NCBI GenBank assembly: GCA_932521035.1
Contig: OW051494.1
Coordinates: forward strand, 6,124,001 to 6,188,000
DNA length: 64,000 nt
Direction of reading: 5' to 3'
From: Oscheius dolichura
Lineage: Eukaryota > Nematoda > Chromadorea > Rhabditida > Rhabditidae
The notes below the pieces were generated by a model. The model worked only from the letters and a program-made list of their open reading frames with translations. It was not told the origin of the DNA and searched no databases. How positions within the stretch are numbered: position 1 is the stretch's first letter; every line of letters begins with the position of its first letter. This document shows positions 33,746 through 45,127 of the stretch, piece after piece. The translations under genes and the position numbers were made by a program.

Positions 33746-34596
33746 CTAACAGCCGCAAAAGCCTGCATCATTAGTAGACGCAGCTTGGCCGAGACGGAAA
33801 GCGGGACGATCATTTTCCCATAAACCTGGCGTCTGAATAACCTAAAATGCAATAAATTTCAAAGCAAATAATATAGAGCGCACCTTTTCTATAAGTTCCT
33901 CAAATGCATACTGCACTCCTTCATTGGTTTTTGCGCTAGTTTCGATAAATAATGTCCTATGCCGCTTTGCAAACTTAACACCTTCATCTCTTGAAACTTC
34001 TCTATGAGGCTGAAATTTTTTTAGAATAACGTGAAATTTAAATGGTTACCATATCTATTTTATTTGCGACAAGCATTTTAACTGCTTCACCTCGTGTTGA
34101 GTAGGTATCCACTTCTGTCATCCAATGCTCTAACCTTTCGAAACTACTGCGATTCGTAACATCATAAACTGCATCAGATAAGAGAGCATTAGCAAAAAAC
34201 ATACCACATATCACTCCTTGAGCACCACGATAATAACTTGGAGTCAATGTCCGAAACCTTTCCTGTCCAGCGGTATCCCAAATAGCTAATTTTACGCCAT
34301 TTCCATCAATGTTCATTGTAGTTACACGAAAATCAACGCCTAAAAAGTATATGAATTATTTTATATGAAGTATATGAATTATTATACATTTTGATAACAA
34401 ACCTATTGTGGCTGGCTGTTCAGGATCAAAAGTGTCATCCACAAACCGTAACATAAGACTGCAATATTAGGATTATCAATTTTTTTATTAATATTTTAAA
34501 ATACCTCGATTTACCGACTCCGCTTTCGCCAATGATGAGAATTTTGAGAGTGGTTATTGTCGGCACATCATCTTCCTTTTCACTGAGAAACGACAT
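33746..34596 (-). CDS. rab-18: Rab18 small GTPase
   Basis: Rab18 acts at the ER and lipid droplets. The minus-strand exons begin [20 protein letters not shown], then the P-loop GESGVGKSS, switch [35 protein letters not shown] (equivalent to NKxD), [20 protein letters not shown] (SAK) and IQTPGLWEN, which is distinctive for Rab18. It ends GFCGC, a CxC geranylgeranylation signal. All guanine-binding motifs are present. About six short introns, including one of 39 nt before VYDVTN-like sequence. It lies just upstream of uaf-1 on the same strand. Confidence 0.93.
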
Positions 34597-34896
34597 TTTG
34601 ATTCTGAAAAAAAAATAATCGATGAGTATCAATCGTACTGGCTCGCAAAAAAAGAAAGATAAAAACGAATAAATACTAGGATCATGTGAGCGTCAGGCGG
34701 TAAGATATTTTGCGAGAAAGCATTTTCGAAGGACGCAGTGGAAAGGGAGTTGACAAGTCGCCTTTTCCGTGTGGGACTATTTACAAAGGCGGGAATATGC
34801 TTTGAATTTTTTGTTTGTTTGAAAAGTTCCTTTCATTTTTCGCTTTTTCCTGAGGAAGCCTTTTCTAATGGTAGCTAATTTCAGACCGTCTATGAT
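34597..34896. promoter_or_regulatory. Divergent promoter region rab-18 (-) / coiled-coil gene (+)
   Basis: A 300-nt gap between two divergent ATGs. The middle (34,680-34,800) is GC-richer than its surroundings, with GTCAGGCGG and GGCGGGAAT. No known site is identified. Confidence 0.4.
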
Positions 34897-35464
34897 ATGT
34901 TCTCGGCTTCATTTATAACGCCATACAATAATATTGACCATGTAGAAAACTTAGAAAATCAAGATTTTCTTTCTGCAAATGATGTTGCTGCCCAGATAGA
35001 AGTAAGTTTTATAAAGTAAGACAGAAAAAGATGTAGGAGTGTTATCGGTCGCCGGAAGACATTACAAAACTCCGACAAAGCATACACACATTATCGAATG
35101 AGACGCAGCAACACATGTACAAGTTAAAAGACGAAATGGAACTTCTTCCTCAAATAATTCAAAGTAAGTTAGAACTCTCGAAGGAAAATATATGTGCAAT
35201 TTTCAGAGTGTTCTGTAAGCAAAAAAGAGCAATATGTGAATGTGCAACATAATAGTGAAGAACTTAGAAACGGTAATACTTGAAATTACCTATAATTGCT
35301 TGTTTCTTTTAGAAATATGTACCATTCAGGAAAGCCTAAGAAATGTTATAGACGAAGAATCTTCTTTGCAAAAGAAAAATAATATGCGGATAACTGTTGA
35401 GGATCTTCGATCACAGGCAATTCATACTTACGGAGCTACAGTAGATTTAACCCAAAAGAGTTAG
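34897..35464 (+). CDS. Small coiled-coil protein, family not recognised
   Basis: Four exons with canonical short introns (donors GTAAGT, GTAAGT, GTAATA) give about 150 residues, MFSASFITPYNNIDHVENLE to GATVDLTQKS. After a loose N-terminus nearly all of it is heptad-patterned (TKLRQSIHTLSNETQQHMYK, LKDEMELLPQIIQK, SEELRNEICTIQESLRNVID, SLQKKNNMRITVEDLRSQAI). The size and coiled-coil nature would suit a kinetochore, SNARE-like or centrosomal component, but there is no signature to choose. The exon structure is well supported; the function is unknown. More exons after 35,464 were looked for and not found. Confidence 0.6.
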
Positions 35465-36100
35465 TTTTGAAAGTATCTTCGGAGCAATATTAGTTTAGTC
35501 GTAAATAGTTGAGCGATAAAAATGGATTTGGCGAGAGAAAAATCCTCAAAATATTCCACAATTATTAGATTATTTTAAAACTTCAATTTTCAGATTCAAG
35601 GATACTAAACGAATTAAATAGTGGATGAAGAAACTGACAAATAACTAGTCTTAAATATATTTGCTTTGTTTCTTATTTTCAATAAAGTGGCATAATATCA
35701 CTAACCAGCCGTATCGGCTGGAGGTTGGCTGCGCCAACTATGGTACTACAATAGGCGCGATGTTTATAAATTATCATCTTGGCTTGCGAGTATATTGCTG
35801 CATGCCGGAACCCGTAAAGTCCCCCCTCCAGTAGAATCTCTCTCAGTCGTAGAACCACTCTCACGCAGCGAAAACATGTTACAACGATACAAAAATGCTA
35901 AATATACAAAGCAAAAGAAGTTGGCCGAAAGAGGATCCGAACCGTCGACCTCTGGACTGGGGTCCCACCACGAATGGGTGCCGTAGCGGACAACATTAAA
36001 TTTTGGTTAGATTCGATAAGAGACGCAAAAAGAAACATAGAAAAGCGTAAATCAAAAAAGCAAAATCTTAAAGTCATTTCTACAGAACCGAACCTCTTGC
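35465..36100. other. Intergenic region with paired perfect hairpins
   Basis: Non-coding as far as I can tell. At 35,705-35,721 CCAGCCG-TAT-CGGCTGG and at 35,724-35,738 GTTGGC-TGC-GCCAAC are two adjacent perfect stem-loops, followed by a conserved-looking GC-richer stretch to about 35,770. A weak ORF at 35,795-35,986 is not supported by splice sites. Confidence 0.4.
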
Positions 36101-37330
36101 CTGAGGTCGACTGCTCGCCGACCCCGGCACTTTAGGTCGGGCGCTCCAATGCTAATTCCGATTTTATGCATTTTTATCAATTTTGGGTGGTTTATTTGGC
36201 TTTGTCGCAGTTTTGAGAAAAAGATTTGCGAAGTTTTGATAAAAGTGGCGTTGTGTGATAAGAGCGCGTAAACAGCGGGCAATTATCAATTTTAGTATTG
36301 GGATCCTGGGTGGACGATCTTGAGCAAAACTACACATTTTTACATTTTTCCGTTTTGTGGAATCAGGCACATTGAAATCTACGCGAATGAGTTTTTTTTT
36401 GGAAAAATTGAACATCGAATAGTCAAGATATGCCACAGCTCGCCGCGGAAGAAGAAAGGTCGGCGCGACAGTGAGCGTGCCGAGACCATCGCAATTTTTG
36501 CTCTTCGGCCAATACCACTTTGTCGCACTCAGCATGAAAAAACGGCACATTCTTACTTTTTTTCTGTAAATTGCATTCGATCGGGCATAGTTCAAAGAAT
36601 CTACAGCAATTTTTGCGGATAATATAATTGTATCTTTGCAAAGATATATAGTTTTTTATACTTTTCACTATGAAAACCTGAACAGATTTTGGTGCCAAAA
36701 TTGCTGTAGAATTTCCCTTTTTTTCTGCATCGAATAAGCCCAAGAATGCCAAAAATGGATGTCGGAATCACAAGTTCCACGTGCGACAAGTTGGATACCG
36801 TAACCCCGCAATACTAAAAGCGCATTTTGTCCGCTGTTTACACCCGTTTTCATCCAACGTCGATTTTTTGAAAAATCGGTCAAAATCTTTGATAATTTCT
36901 TTCTCAAAACTGTGACATTCGATCTTTTTTATTTTCACTGCAATCGATTAGTCTCATTATGGGGAGCTTTTTAAGTTACGGACGGAAGAATATCATGAGA
37001 AAAAGTTATTTTTCGGTTATTTCGGAACAAAATTCACTGATATTCCATTACGCTTCAAATCTGCGTTATTTTATGTTTTTCTCTTGTGTTTTATAGTAAT
37101 TTGGGGTCGATAAGACCGAATAAGACATCGAGAACACGTGAAAATATGTAGAAACGAATATATGAAAAACTGGCATGTGGTCGCTGCGGGACCATTTTAG
37201 CCATTTTAGGTGCCGACCTCGGCGAGCTGTGATGCTTTTCACTTTTTCTCGAAAGTTGACCGAACAATGTTTGGTGCCAAAACTCATTTGCGTAGATCTC
37301 GATGTGCCTGATCGAATACCCAGGTTTCAC
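36100..37330. repeat. Foldback-type repeat, copy 2 (inverted relative to copy 1)
   Basis: 36,640-37,240 is the reverse complement of 28,120-28,720 (shared landmarks: CATAATGAGACTAATCGATT against its complement near 36,945, and CGACCTCGGCGAGCTGTG at the end). It also has its own weaker inverted arms: ATCAGGCACATTGAAATCTA near 36,363 against its complement near 37,310, and CACAGCTCGCCG near 36,430 against 37,225. The outer limits are approximate. No coding capacity. Confidence 0.65.
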
Positions 37331-37449
37331 TATAAGTTTTGGCGCAATGTCCAGAAATTTGAATTCTGGCGAGCTGTGGGCCCCGCCACAGACGGGTCCT
37401 GCACGGAAAACATGCGACTACACTTCAGAATACTCTGGACAAAAAGCAA

Positions 37450-37525
37450 AAACGTTTGACCACTCCGGGGATCGAACCCCCCACCTTCGGATCAAAATGT
37501 TAACACACACACAGACACCATAGCC
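37450..37525 (-). other. tRNA-like remnant with intact B box
   Basis: On the minus strand GGTTCGATCCC is a perfect pol III B box, followed by CGGAGTGGTC like an acceptor 3' arm. The T stem pairs only partly, and no good D arm or A box precedes it. This fits a dead tRNA or the head of a tRNA-derived SINE rather than a working tRNA. Confidence 0.35.
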
Positions 37526-37881
37526 GCGTAGATTAATAAGATATTCTAACGTTGACATTCATTCTATGGAGGCCGTATATGTAGGTCTTTCATGGTTGCA
37601 TGATTTCTCCCCCTGAGAGTCGAGAAGGCACGTTGATAAAACGTCGGATAGTCTTAGATATCATGTATTCATTCTTTGTCTTCTTTCTATTATGCCACAA
37701 CCGAACTGCAGCCCTTATAACCTGAAAGGGAAAAGGCGACGAGCGATGATGTAGAGTGGATAATGCTGACGCAACAGGTAAAATAATGAATGTAAAAAGA
37801 AATAGATGATAAAAATCTATTTTAATTGGAAGAGAATGACTAGATATATTTATATCCGTACCCGTGGAATGTGCTCAGCTC

Positions 37882-40114
37882 CTAGTAGATCTCGTTTGGC
37901 TGCTTGAGGTAATACATCCAGTAGAAAACATTGAACACGGCGAATGTCACTCAACCCCGGCATTTGTTCGGTATTCAGATAAACTTACGGGGGAAGGCAA
38001 CTCGGCTGGACTGGTCTATGAATAGGGCTTTCCTCGAGAATGTGATAGCCTTGAACATGAGGTGGGCAGCGCTTTTGGAGGTGTGTTGTCCCCCGTAATA
38101 CCGGCCATAGCTGCCCTCACACTCCGAGTCGAAGTCCGACACCCCTGAACCCGTTGTCCGAGGCGGACAGGGATCTCACCGTACGAGGCTGTCTTGGCCC
38201 CATTTTGCAGCTTCTCGGCCATTTGGTTGTACTTATTAGCTCTACGCATATAGGAGTTCACACAGGCAAACTCGAGCAAGACGCCGAAGATAAAGAGCAT
38301 ACAGACTCCATAGAAGTAGTCGATAGCCTTGGCTGAAAGGAGACATTATAGACATCAGAAAGAGGAGCAAACTAACCGTAGCTGACTGGAGGCAGGGCAT
38401 AACGGATTCCATTACCCTAAAGAAGAGATAGGAGGGAGACGGGGAAGGGGGATGCCTGGGTGGACAGGGTGAGGAGAGTGGTAAAGGAGAGCGACACCCG
38501 GGCGGGCACGGCGCGGCGGTCGATCCAGAAGGACACCCAGCTGATGGCGACGATCAGGCCGGTAGGGATGTAGCTCTGAAGAGGGGGAGAGATATCCGGG
38601 AGAAAGGGAGGGGGCACCTGGACGAGGTGGTAGCCGATGGCTCGCTTGAGATGCAACATTGCCAGCAGACACGAGAAGTCCCCGATCCGACTGGAATTGG
38701 GGGTGATAGTGTAGTGGAAGACGCCTGATAGAGGGGGAGACAGTCAGGGAAGAGGATACAGTATACCGTTACAGTAGGACGAGTCCATGGAGATGATGTG
38801 GTATTCGGGGAGACCGATCTCCGGGTTGTACCTGGGATTGACAAGACTATTTAGACGGCGGATGGCCGGTACCTGATCGAGCCGTGAGAAAACCACGTCG
38901 CGTTCATTTCTTCCTTTACATGGGCATCTACAACGGGATTGTTGACGTTCGTCGGACAGATTCGGCCATCATTATGAGCCCCGCTCGCCCACAACTGGCC
39001 CCCTCCCCCAGGGACAGGATAACGTCTTTTTATCCCCCGTCTCGATCCGCGCAGATTGGGTCCCGAGAAAGTTCGGAGACTAAAGAAGACGGACAACGGC
39101 GGCCCCCGTTGAAATTAAGAGGGAGGAGGAGTCCCCTTGGTGTTCCTTTTTCCGGAGATAAACACACTTTTGACGGATGTGAATGGCCCGTGACCGAGAG
39201 CCTCCTAATCCCGAAACTAATTGGACCCACAGATGATCTTCCTCCTCCCGGACCCCTTTGAACTCACAAGATATTATTTTGACCAAGCAGGTCTGGCTAT
39301 CCAGCGGGTAGTTCTGAAGGGCTAGGTGGCAGGCTGAAACGGACGGTATCTAGTCGGCCGAGGGGGAACCAACCCAGGTTGAGGGTCACTCGGGTACCGT
39401 AGGAGACTGTCCCTTCCTGGGACACAAACATGTTGAAATTGTGGACCTATAAGGAAATTCCTCTCAAGACCCGGAGAGATTACTTACCGTAACTTCGTGG
39501 AAATAGGCGGATCGGGCATTAGCAAAGTAGAGGTCGGGCAGCCACCTGAAAGGGGTCTCGGCACGGCGAGAGGGCAGACTGACATTTTGTCGAGGATGGC
39601 CTTATCGTTAATCAGCACGTAGTCCGTCTCGTTGTGCTTCATCCGGTCGTCCTGCCACGACATGTATAAGTACAAATCCATGTCGAAGGTCATCTCGGTC
39701 GAGCGGAAGTTACCGAGGCTCTCGACGTAGAAGCCGACGTGGAGGTGGAGGGGGCCACTGGCCGGCCGGGGCATGGCCTTCTTGACCAAGTGCCGGTATA
39801 TCGGGTGGTGGTTGAAGTGACTCGACAGCAGGCTGAACAATCTGTAGTCGCGTGGTCGGATGTTGCCCCCGGCCCACGGTTTCCTGTTGTCATCGAGCTC
39901 ATCCGAATAAATTATAGTCTCTTCTTTTCCACTCGAGACAATAATTATTTTCAGAGGATAAAGGGGAGGGGGATAGGGGGTGTGTTCAGGCGGATGGCCC
40001 CATATTGAACTAATTTGCAGGCTTCGTGTCAGCGAGTAGCCCATTCAGGGGAAGTGACACCTACCAGGGGAATACGGAGCAGAGGAGGAGCAGGAGCCGA
40101 GGGAGACGGGCCAT
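37882..40114 (-). CDS. Cys-loop ligand-gated anion-type channel (glycine/glutamate receptor-like)
   Basis: A pentameric channel subunit of the plasma membrane. Signal peptide MARLPRLLLLLCSVFP; ligand-binding domain with YLYMSWQDDR, DKMWLPDLYFANA and the Cys-loop CHLALQNYPLDSQTC (exact 13-residue spacing). A second Cys pair in loop C (SSYCNGV ... DFSC) is as in glycine receptors and GluCls. M1 is YIPTGLIVAISWVSFW; PARVSLSFTTLLTLSTQ precedes and forms M2; M3 is GVCMLFIFGVLLEFACVNSY; M4 is FAVFNVFYWMYYLK, ending NEIY. The PAR before M2 predicts anion selectivity. The ligand cannot be told (glutamate, GABA, glycine or an amine are all known for nematode LGC channels). M2 is unusual in having SLSF in place of the common LGVT/LGIT. 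The M3-M4 loop is short. Confidence 0.88.
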
Positions 40115-40898
40115 CGTATGAGAAGGGGAGGCGGGCCGCCAGAATGAGCCGACAATCCGAAGATGTTTTCCGATCTAAATTACAATCGAGCTAACCCAAT
40201 TGAGACGAGGGAGGATGACAAAATCAAGAGGATCTTCGGTAAGCCCGGCCAGAGGCACGGAAAGTGCCCGGGAAAAAGTAATAATGGCCCTGGGCGCTTA
40301 TTAAACTTGGCCCGAGGAGGACAGGCAGGGGTCATTAGCCAGGGAGGAGGCCACAATAATTACATCTTGGATTTAAAACCTGAGGACTAGGGGCCGCCGC
40401 CCCAACAAACCGGGAAGACGTCTGCCTATATAAAAAGGTTCCTCTACCATTTCAAAGGCTATAAATTCTTAATTGGAAAGAGATGAGGTAAGCGTCGGTC
40501 GTCAAAACATGTTGTCCAGGTTCAATTTCGAGAGGGGGAAAGGCTGTCCCAGCCGTGGGAACTGCCCTCTGATATGGAACTCTGTGCTTGCCTCGCCTTC
40601 AATCCTAATTACCACATTGATCTCATCTGCAGGACAAGATTCTACCGGGGGCAGAGAGGAGGAGGACGTCGCTGGGGTGAGGACGGCGCGAGATGAACGA
40701 TTTCACGCCTCGGATACCATCGAATCTTCGAGGGAGACGGAGCACAAACCGACAACAGCCACGCCCTCTCTCTTTTATACACTATTCCCTTCTTGGACGT
40801 GGCTGTCCGATTAAAACAGAAGAGAGAGTCTCTTGTACGGTAATCTCTGTCATTTATTCAATTTACAAGTACAACAAGTCGGATATAAACGGGATATC
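40115..40898. other. Intergenic gap, channel gene / PLC-related gene
   Basis: GC-rich, 784 nt, between two minus-strand genes. Contains the 3' UTR of the PLC-related gene and the promoter of the channel gene. No gene or repeat recognised. Confidence 0.4.
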
Positions 40899-43800
40899 TC
40901 AGAGAATGGCGTCGTGTGCCGGGTCGGGCACGACGCGGGAGAACCGTCGTCGTCTGTTGCGTAGCCTCTCCGAGAGCACCCCCAGAACCCCGGCGGTGTC
41001 GAATACCTGGGTGATGATATCTTGTGCCTCGTCCTGTGACTTGGACATCAGATTCAGCTGTGCCTTCAGCAGTCTAAACAGTCCTCTTTGTCCTCCGCCT
41101 CGTTGTGCCAGGTCACCTCAGATTCCAAGTGAAGTTCTCCGCGGCCCGAGTGGCCTTCTGTCCCTTAAGACCGCCCTCGGCACAGAGGAGACCCATCTCC
41201 TCGTGGCTGTTGGATATCCTCTGGATGGACTCCTCTATCTGAACACGCGTTGTCCTCTACTTCATAATAAGGTTACCTTAGCGAGGAGGTTGTCGGCCTG
41301 TTGGAGAGTGGCCACCGAGTGGCCGATGAGGGCCTTGAGTTTGTTGAAGGAGCGTTGCAACTGTTCCGGGATGGGGCCGGAAATGGTGACGACGGGGTAG
41401 TTGTGGTCGTCGCTATCGACGTAGAACGACGGGGACGACTCGTTTGACTGGCCGTTGGAGGACGGGGAACTCGGCGGCGAGGCTGAGCAGGAGGATTAAG
41501 GAGATGGGAGAGGCACTTACAGTTGTTGGAGAGGGTGATCATCCGGGAGTGGACAAGGCGCAGTCCCTGGCGGATGGTCCCAGCTGGGCCCAGGCCGCAC
41601 TCATCCTGCCATTCGACCTAGGCGGCATTCCGCAGTTGAATGAAAGACGACTCACCATGGCTGCCTCGAGTTTGCTCCTCATGGAGATGGACTCGGCCAG
41701 CGGGGCGACGGCCGCCTTGAACTGCTCGTCGATGCTACGGATGCCGACCTGCTTCATGCCTGGAAAGAGGAAGTTGGGAAGGCCCGAGCCGGGGGGACCG
41801 ACCAGTGTTGACGCGGGAGTTCCTGCGTTTGACTGACATTCCCCTCTTCCGGGCTTTCTGAAATTCGATTATCCTCGCTGCTAATCTAATTAAATGGCCG
41901 TTCGCCCGAAAAATCTCACATACCCCGCCTCCTCTTCTGTTGGTAATGGCGATGTGGACGAAGAGGGTCGCCGTGTCCAGGGGGTCGCCCTCGCTGTTCA
42001 GCAGGGAGATGTGCCGGTAGCCGGGCTGGAGGCAGTCGAAGGGGATTGTGTACTGCCCGATGAAGTCATCCCCGATGAAATCGTCATCCAACACGAGAAA
42101 TCTGAGTAGGTTATAAGGGAGGAAACAGGGAACAGCCACACCTGACCAGGGCTATTTCCGGCACGGTCACCTGGAACTGGAAGGACTCGTCGAAGCACGG
42201 ATTCTGGCCTGAAGATGCTTATTTCGCCTTCTAATTGCAAGGGAGTACTGTCGTTTCGGACGGTCTTCGTCCTCTCCTCGGCACAGTCCACCGGCAGGCC
42301 GAAGATCTCCACTACGACGAAGGGATCAGCGCTGTCTCCTTTGGCCGTCGATCCTCTGGGACGTGGCAGCTGCTGGCCGGAAAGGATCTTCAGGTGCAGG
42401 ATCTAGAGTTCACCTATAATTTGCCTCGTCTATATCTTGTTACCTGAGGAGCCACAGGAATCTTCTCTCCGGGACAGAACAACGAGTCCTTCATCACTTC
42501 CGGCTTCAACACATACCCACATCCTCCATTTTCTGAGAATCTTCCCTCCTGAACTCCATTTTGTCTGGGTTAAGGAAAAGAACCGAACCTGTAGATCCAT
42601 CATGAGCCCGGGTGTCTGATAGCTGAGACTGACCATCTGCACCCCGTGGTTCCAGAACTCTTGGGGGTTCAGATTTGACGAGTCTCGCCTCGAGCAGTTG
42701 GGAGAAACCCTGAAGAGTTTGTGTTCCCAAAGAATCAAAATAGTCAAACTTGGTGGTGTAGTCTCTTGTAGTCTGGGCAAACTCGGCCGCGTAATTATGC
42801 ATCAGACGGAGACAAGTGGCTTCGGACAGAAAGGGGACGTGGTGCCGAGGATTCACTAGAAATAACCCGGTTGGAAAAGGAACTATCTCCGACTGACTTG
42901 AATTTGAATTGGGGGCCGTGGATAGGAGATCGTTGAGCTGTTTGATTTCGAGGAAAGGCGACACGAGGTCTGATAACTCCTTCACCAGCTTGATTCTTTA
43001 AAAAAAGAAAAAGATCAGGACGGAGTTTATCATTCACAGTCTTTCAGAGCCCAGTGTCTCCGCATTTGCTCTTCATCTCTTTTGGGCGGGGCCGATCCCG
43101 CGTCGTTTTCACGGCGTCGGGCTACTTGACATTGCGCCATGCAAACAGATCATTCTTCCCAAAACTCACGTCTTTCCCTTCTTCCTCGGCGTGATGCCAC
43201 CCACGTTGATTTCCTCGTCCTCCGTTACTTCCCCGCTGTCGTTGCCAGCTGCTATCTTTCTCCCCTAAATGTCGTCTGCCCATTCATCTGCCTCTCTCAC
43301 CATTATTAAGATCTTCTGAATGAAATCGGTCGGACTGGCCGTCTCCTTGCTCCAATCCGTGGGATCATTGGCCGGCACATACAGTTTGTTCCCCAGATGG
43401 GTGGTCAGCAGAGTGGCGGCGACCTTCTGCCAGTCGGAGTTGCAGTGGACGGAGATGGACAGGATCAGAGGATACCTGGGTTGGGTCTGCCACCTCAGGG
43501 GGGATACCCACCTGCTCCTCTCGAAGGCAGTCTCCCGGATGGCTCTCAACGCGTGGCTCAACGGTATCCGAGTCGTCTTCCCGCCCACGGTCCCGTTCCT
43601 GACCATTGGCTCCGTCTCCTTGTGCTTCTCCTGCGGGTCGTACAGATCCATCTCGACCAGGCGACAGTTTCTTTTGAGGGCCGAAGCATATCCATCAGCA
43701 GAGGCCGGGCCTAGCTGATCCTCTACCAAGTAGGTCTTGTGGGAGGCGGCGATGAAGTAGCGGGAGAAGGGCTAGACGGGAATTGGTAGGGTTTACGGGA

Positions 43801-45127
43801 TGAGCACCTGTTTCATGTCCATCCATACGTTGGAGTGGTTCGGGTCAAAGAGGAGACAGTCCTGGGACATGAGGTAGTTCGTGAAGCCGTCGACCGTCAT
43901 GAAGCCGATGTTCTTGGCCTCGGGCGCCGGCTCGTACTGCTCGATCAACGTCTCGCAGTATTCTGACGTCACTCCGGTCATCTACAACCCGTCTTTCCTC
44001 ACAGATAACGACGAGACAGACCCCTTGTTCGGTTTCGAGGAAGAGTTGCAAGTCGTGGCACGAGAGGTAGTCCTTGTTAGCGTAGCGGACCATGAGGAAG
44101 TAGACCTCCGGCCGGGTGGAGACCTCTTTGAACAGCTCGACGAAGACCTCCTTGACTATCTTGCCCCGGTCGGCCTCCTCCTGTGAGTTGGCCGCTTCCT
44201 ACAGTCCCGGACTATTGACATCATTCTCCCACAAACCTTGACTTTCGAGAGCACCCGGTTGAGCGAAAGCCGCGGATTAATTTGGCGGATGAGCTTGACG
44301 GCAGTGGCTTCTCCCACAAATCCGCGTTTGTCGGCGTCGGCATCCTCGAAAACAGACTCCAGCCATCGCTCTCTGATCGTGGCCCACGAGGAACTGCTCG
44401 GCCGACAGTCATCTAGAGTCTGTTCTCGAGACATTTCAGAGGGAGACCCACGTTTATTCGAGGTCAGAGCCAGGAGTCCCGTGGCCCAGACGTTGGCATC
44501 CTCGGCCGTGGCCGCCACCAGATCCAAGGACTCGAAGTTCTCCCCGTAGATGATCGAGAAGACACACTCCTCCTAGACGAAACCCTTTGTTTATAAACGG
44601 CCGAAATGTGAACCTGGAGATCGTTGAGCAGCGTCTCGCTGGTCCGGATTAGGTCGGCGTTCTTTCCCAGACGCACTTCTTTGATGTCCTCCACGGCTAC
44701 TAAAATGTCTTTTTTTGAGGGGGATAGAGGGAGGAGGGTCACTTCGGGCTTTGTGTGGCTTCTTGTTGGTCGGAGTCCACCGGATGTGGGACAGGTCGGC
44801 GTCGAGGCTGAAGAACCTTCGGAACTGGCGGCTCGTCCCTCGCAGCTTGATGAATTCACAGCCCTGCTGCATCAGGTTGTAGCAGTCGGTCACTAAATGC
44901 CGGTAGAAGGGGCCCCTGTGATCCCTTACCATTTGAGATCTTGGAGGATGCCTTGGAGGAGAAGGAGACGGTCTTGCGGCCGGCCGGCGACCGGTGCCGA
45001 CCGTTTCGGTTGATAAGCGACGAACGCAGGGCTTTTCTGGAAAAAGAGGGGATAATGGGCGAGAGGCCTCAATCAACCCGGTTAATTGTGCCCTCTACGG
45101 GCCCTTTCTCAGCCATTTAAGGAGACA
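40899..45127 (-). CDS. pll-1: Phospholipase C-related catalytically inactive protein (PRIP/PLCL)
   Basis: A PLC scaffold without lipase activity. Domains seen in order: basic N-terminus with [12 protein letters not shown] (a PP1-docking type K-T-V-S-F); PH domain ([17 protein letters not shown]); EF-hand region ([40 protein letters not shown]); X domain ([28 protein letters not shown]); Y domain ([38 protein letters not shown]); C2 ([34 protein letters not shown]); and the PRIP-specific tail ([38 protein letters not shown]). Catalytic residues are missing: HN of PLCs is HK, and the P-x-V-x-HGHT histidine is replaced in [11 protein letters not shown]. PRIPs bind IP3, PP1 and GABA-A receptor partners. 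The first exon is uncertain; candidates are 45,100-45,127 and exons up to 45,942 (MNESENDDDDVSPRL at 45,942). Confidence 0.9.

Noticed and set aside
35930-35990. tRNA-like sequence on the minus strand (GGTTCGGATCC)
   Set aside because: The T-stem does not pair and no acceptor partner or D arm can be found.
40693-41400. 235-codon plus-strand ORF
   Set aside because: Antisense to the 3' exons of the PLC-related gene, which have family-specific motifs on the minus strand.
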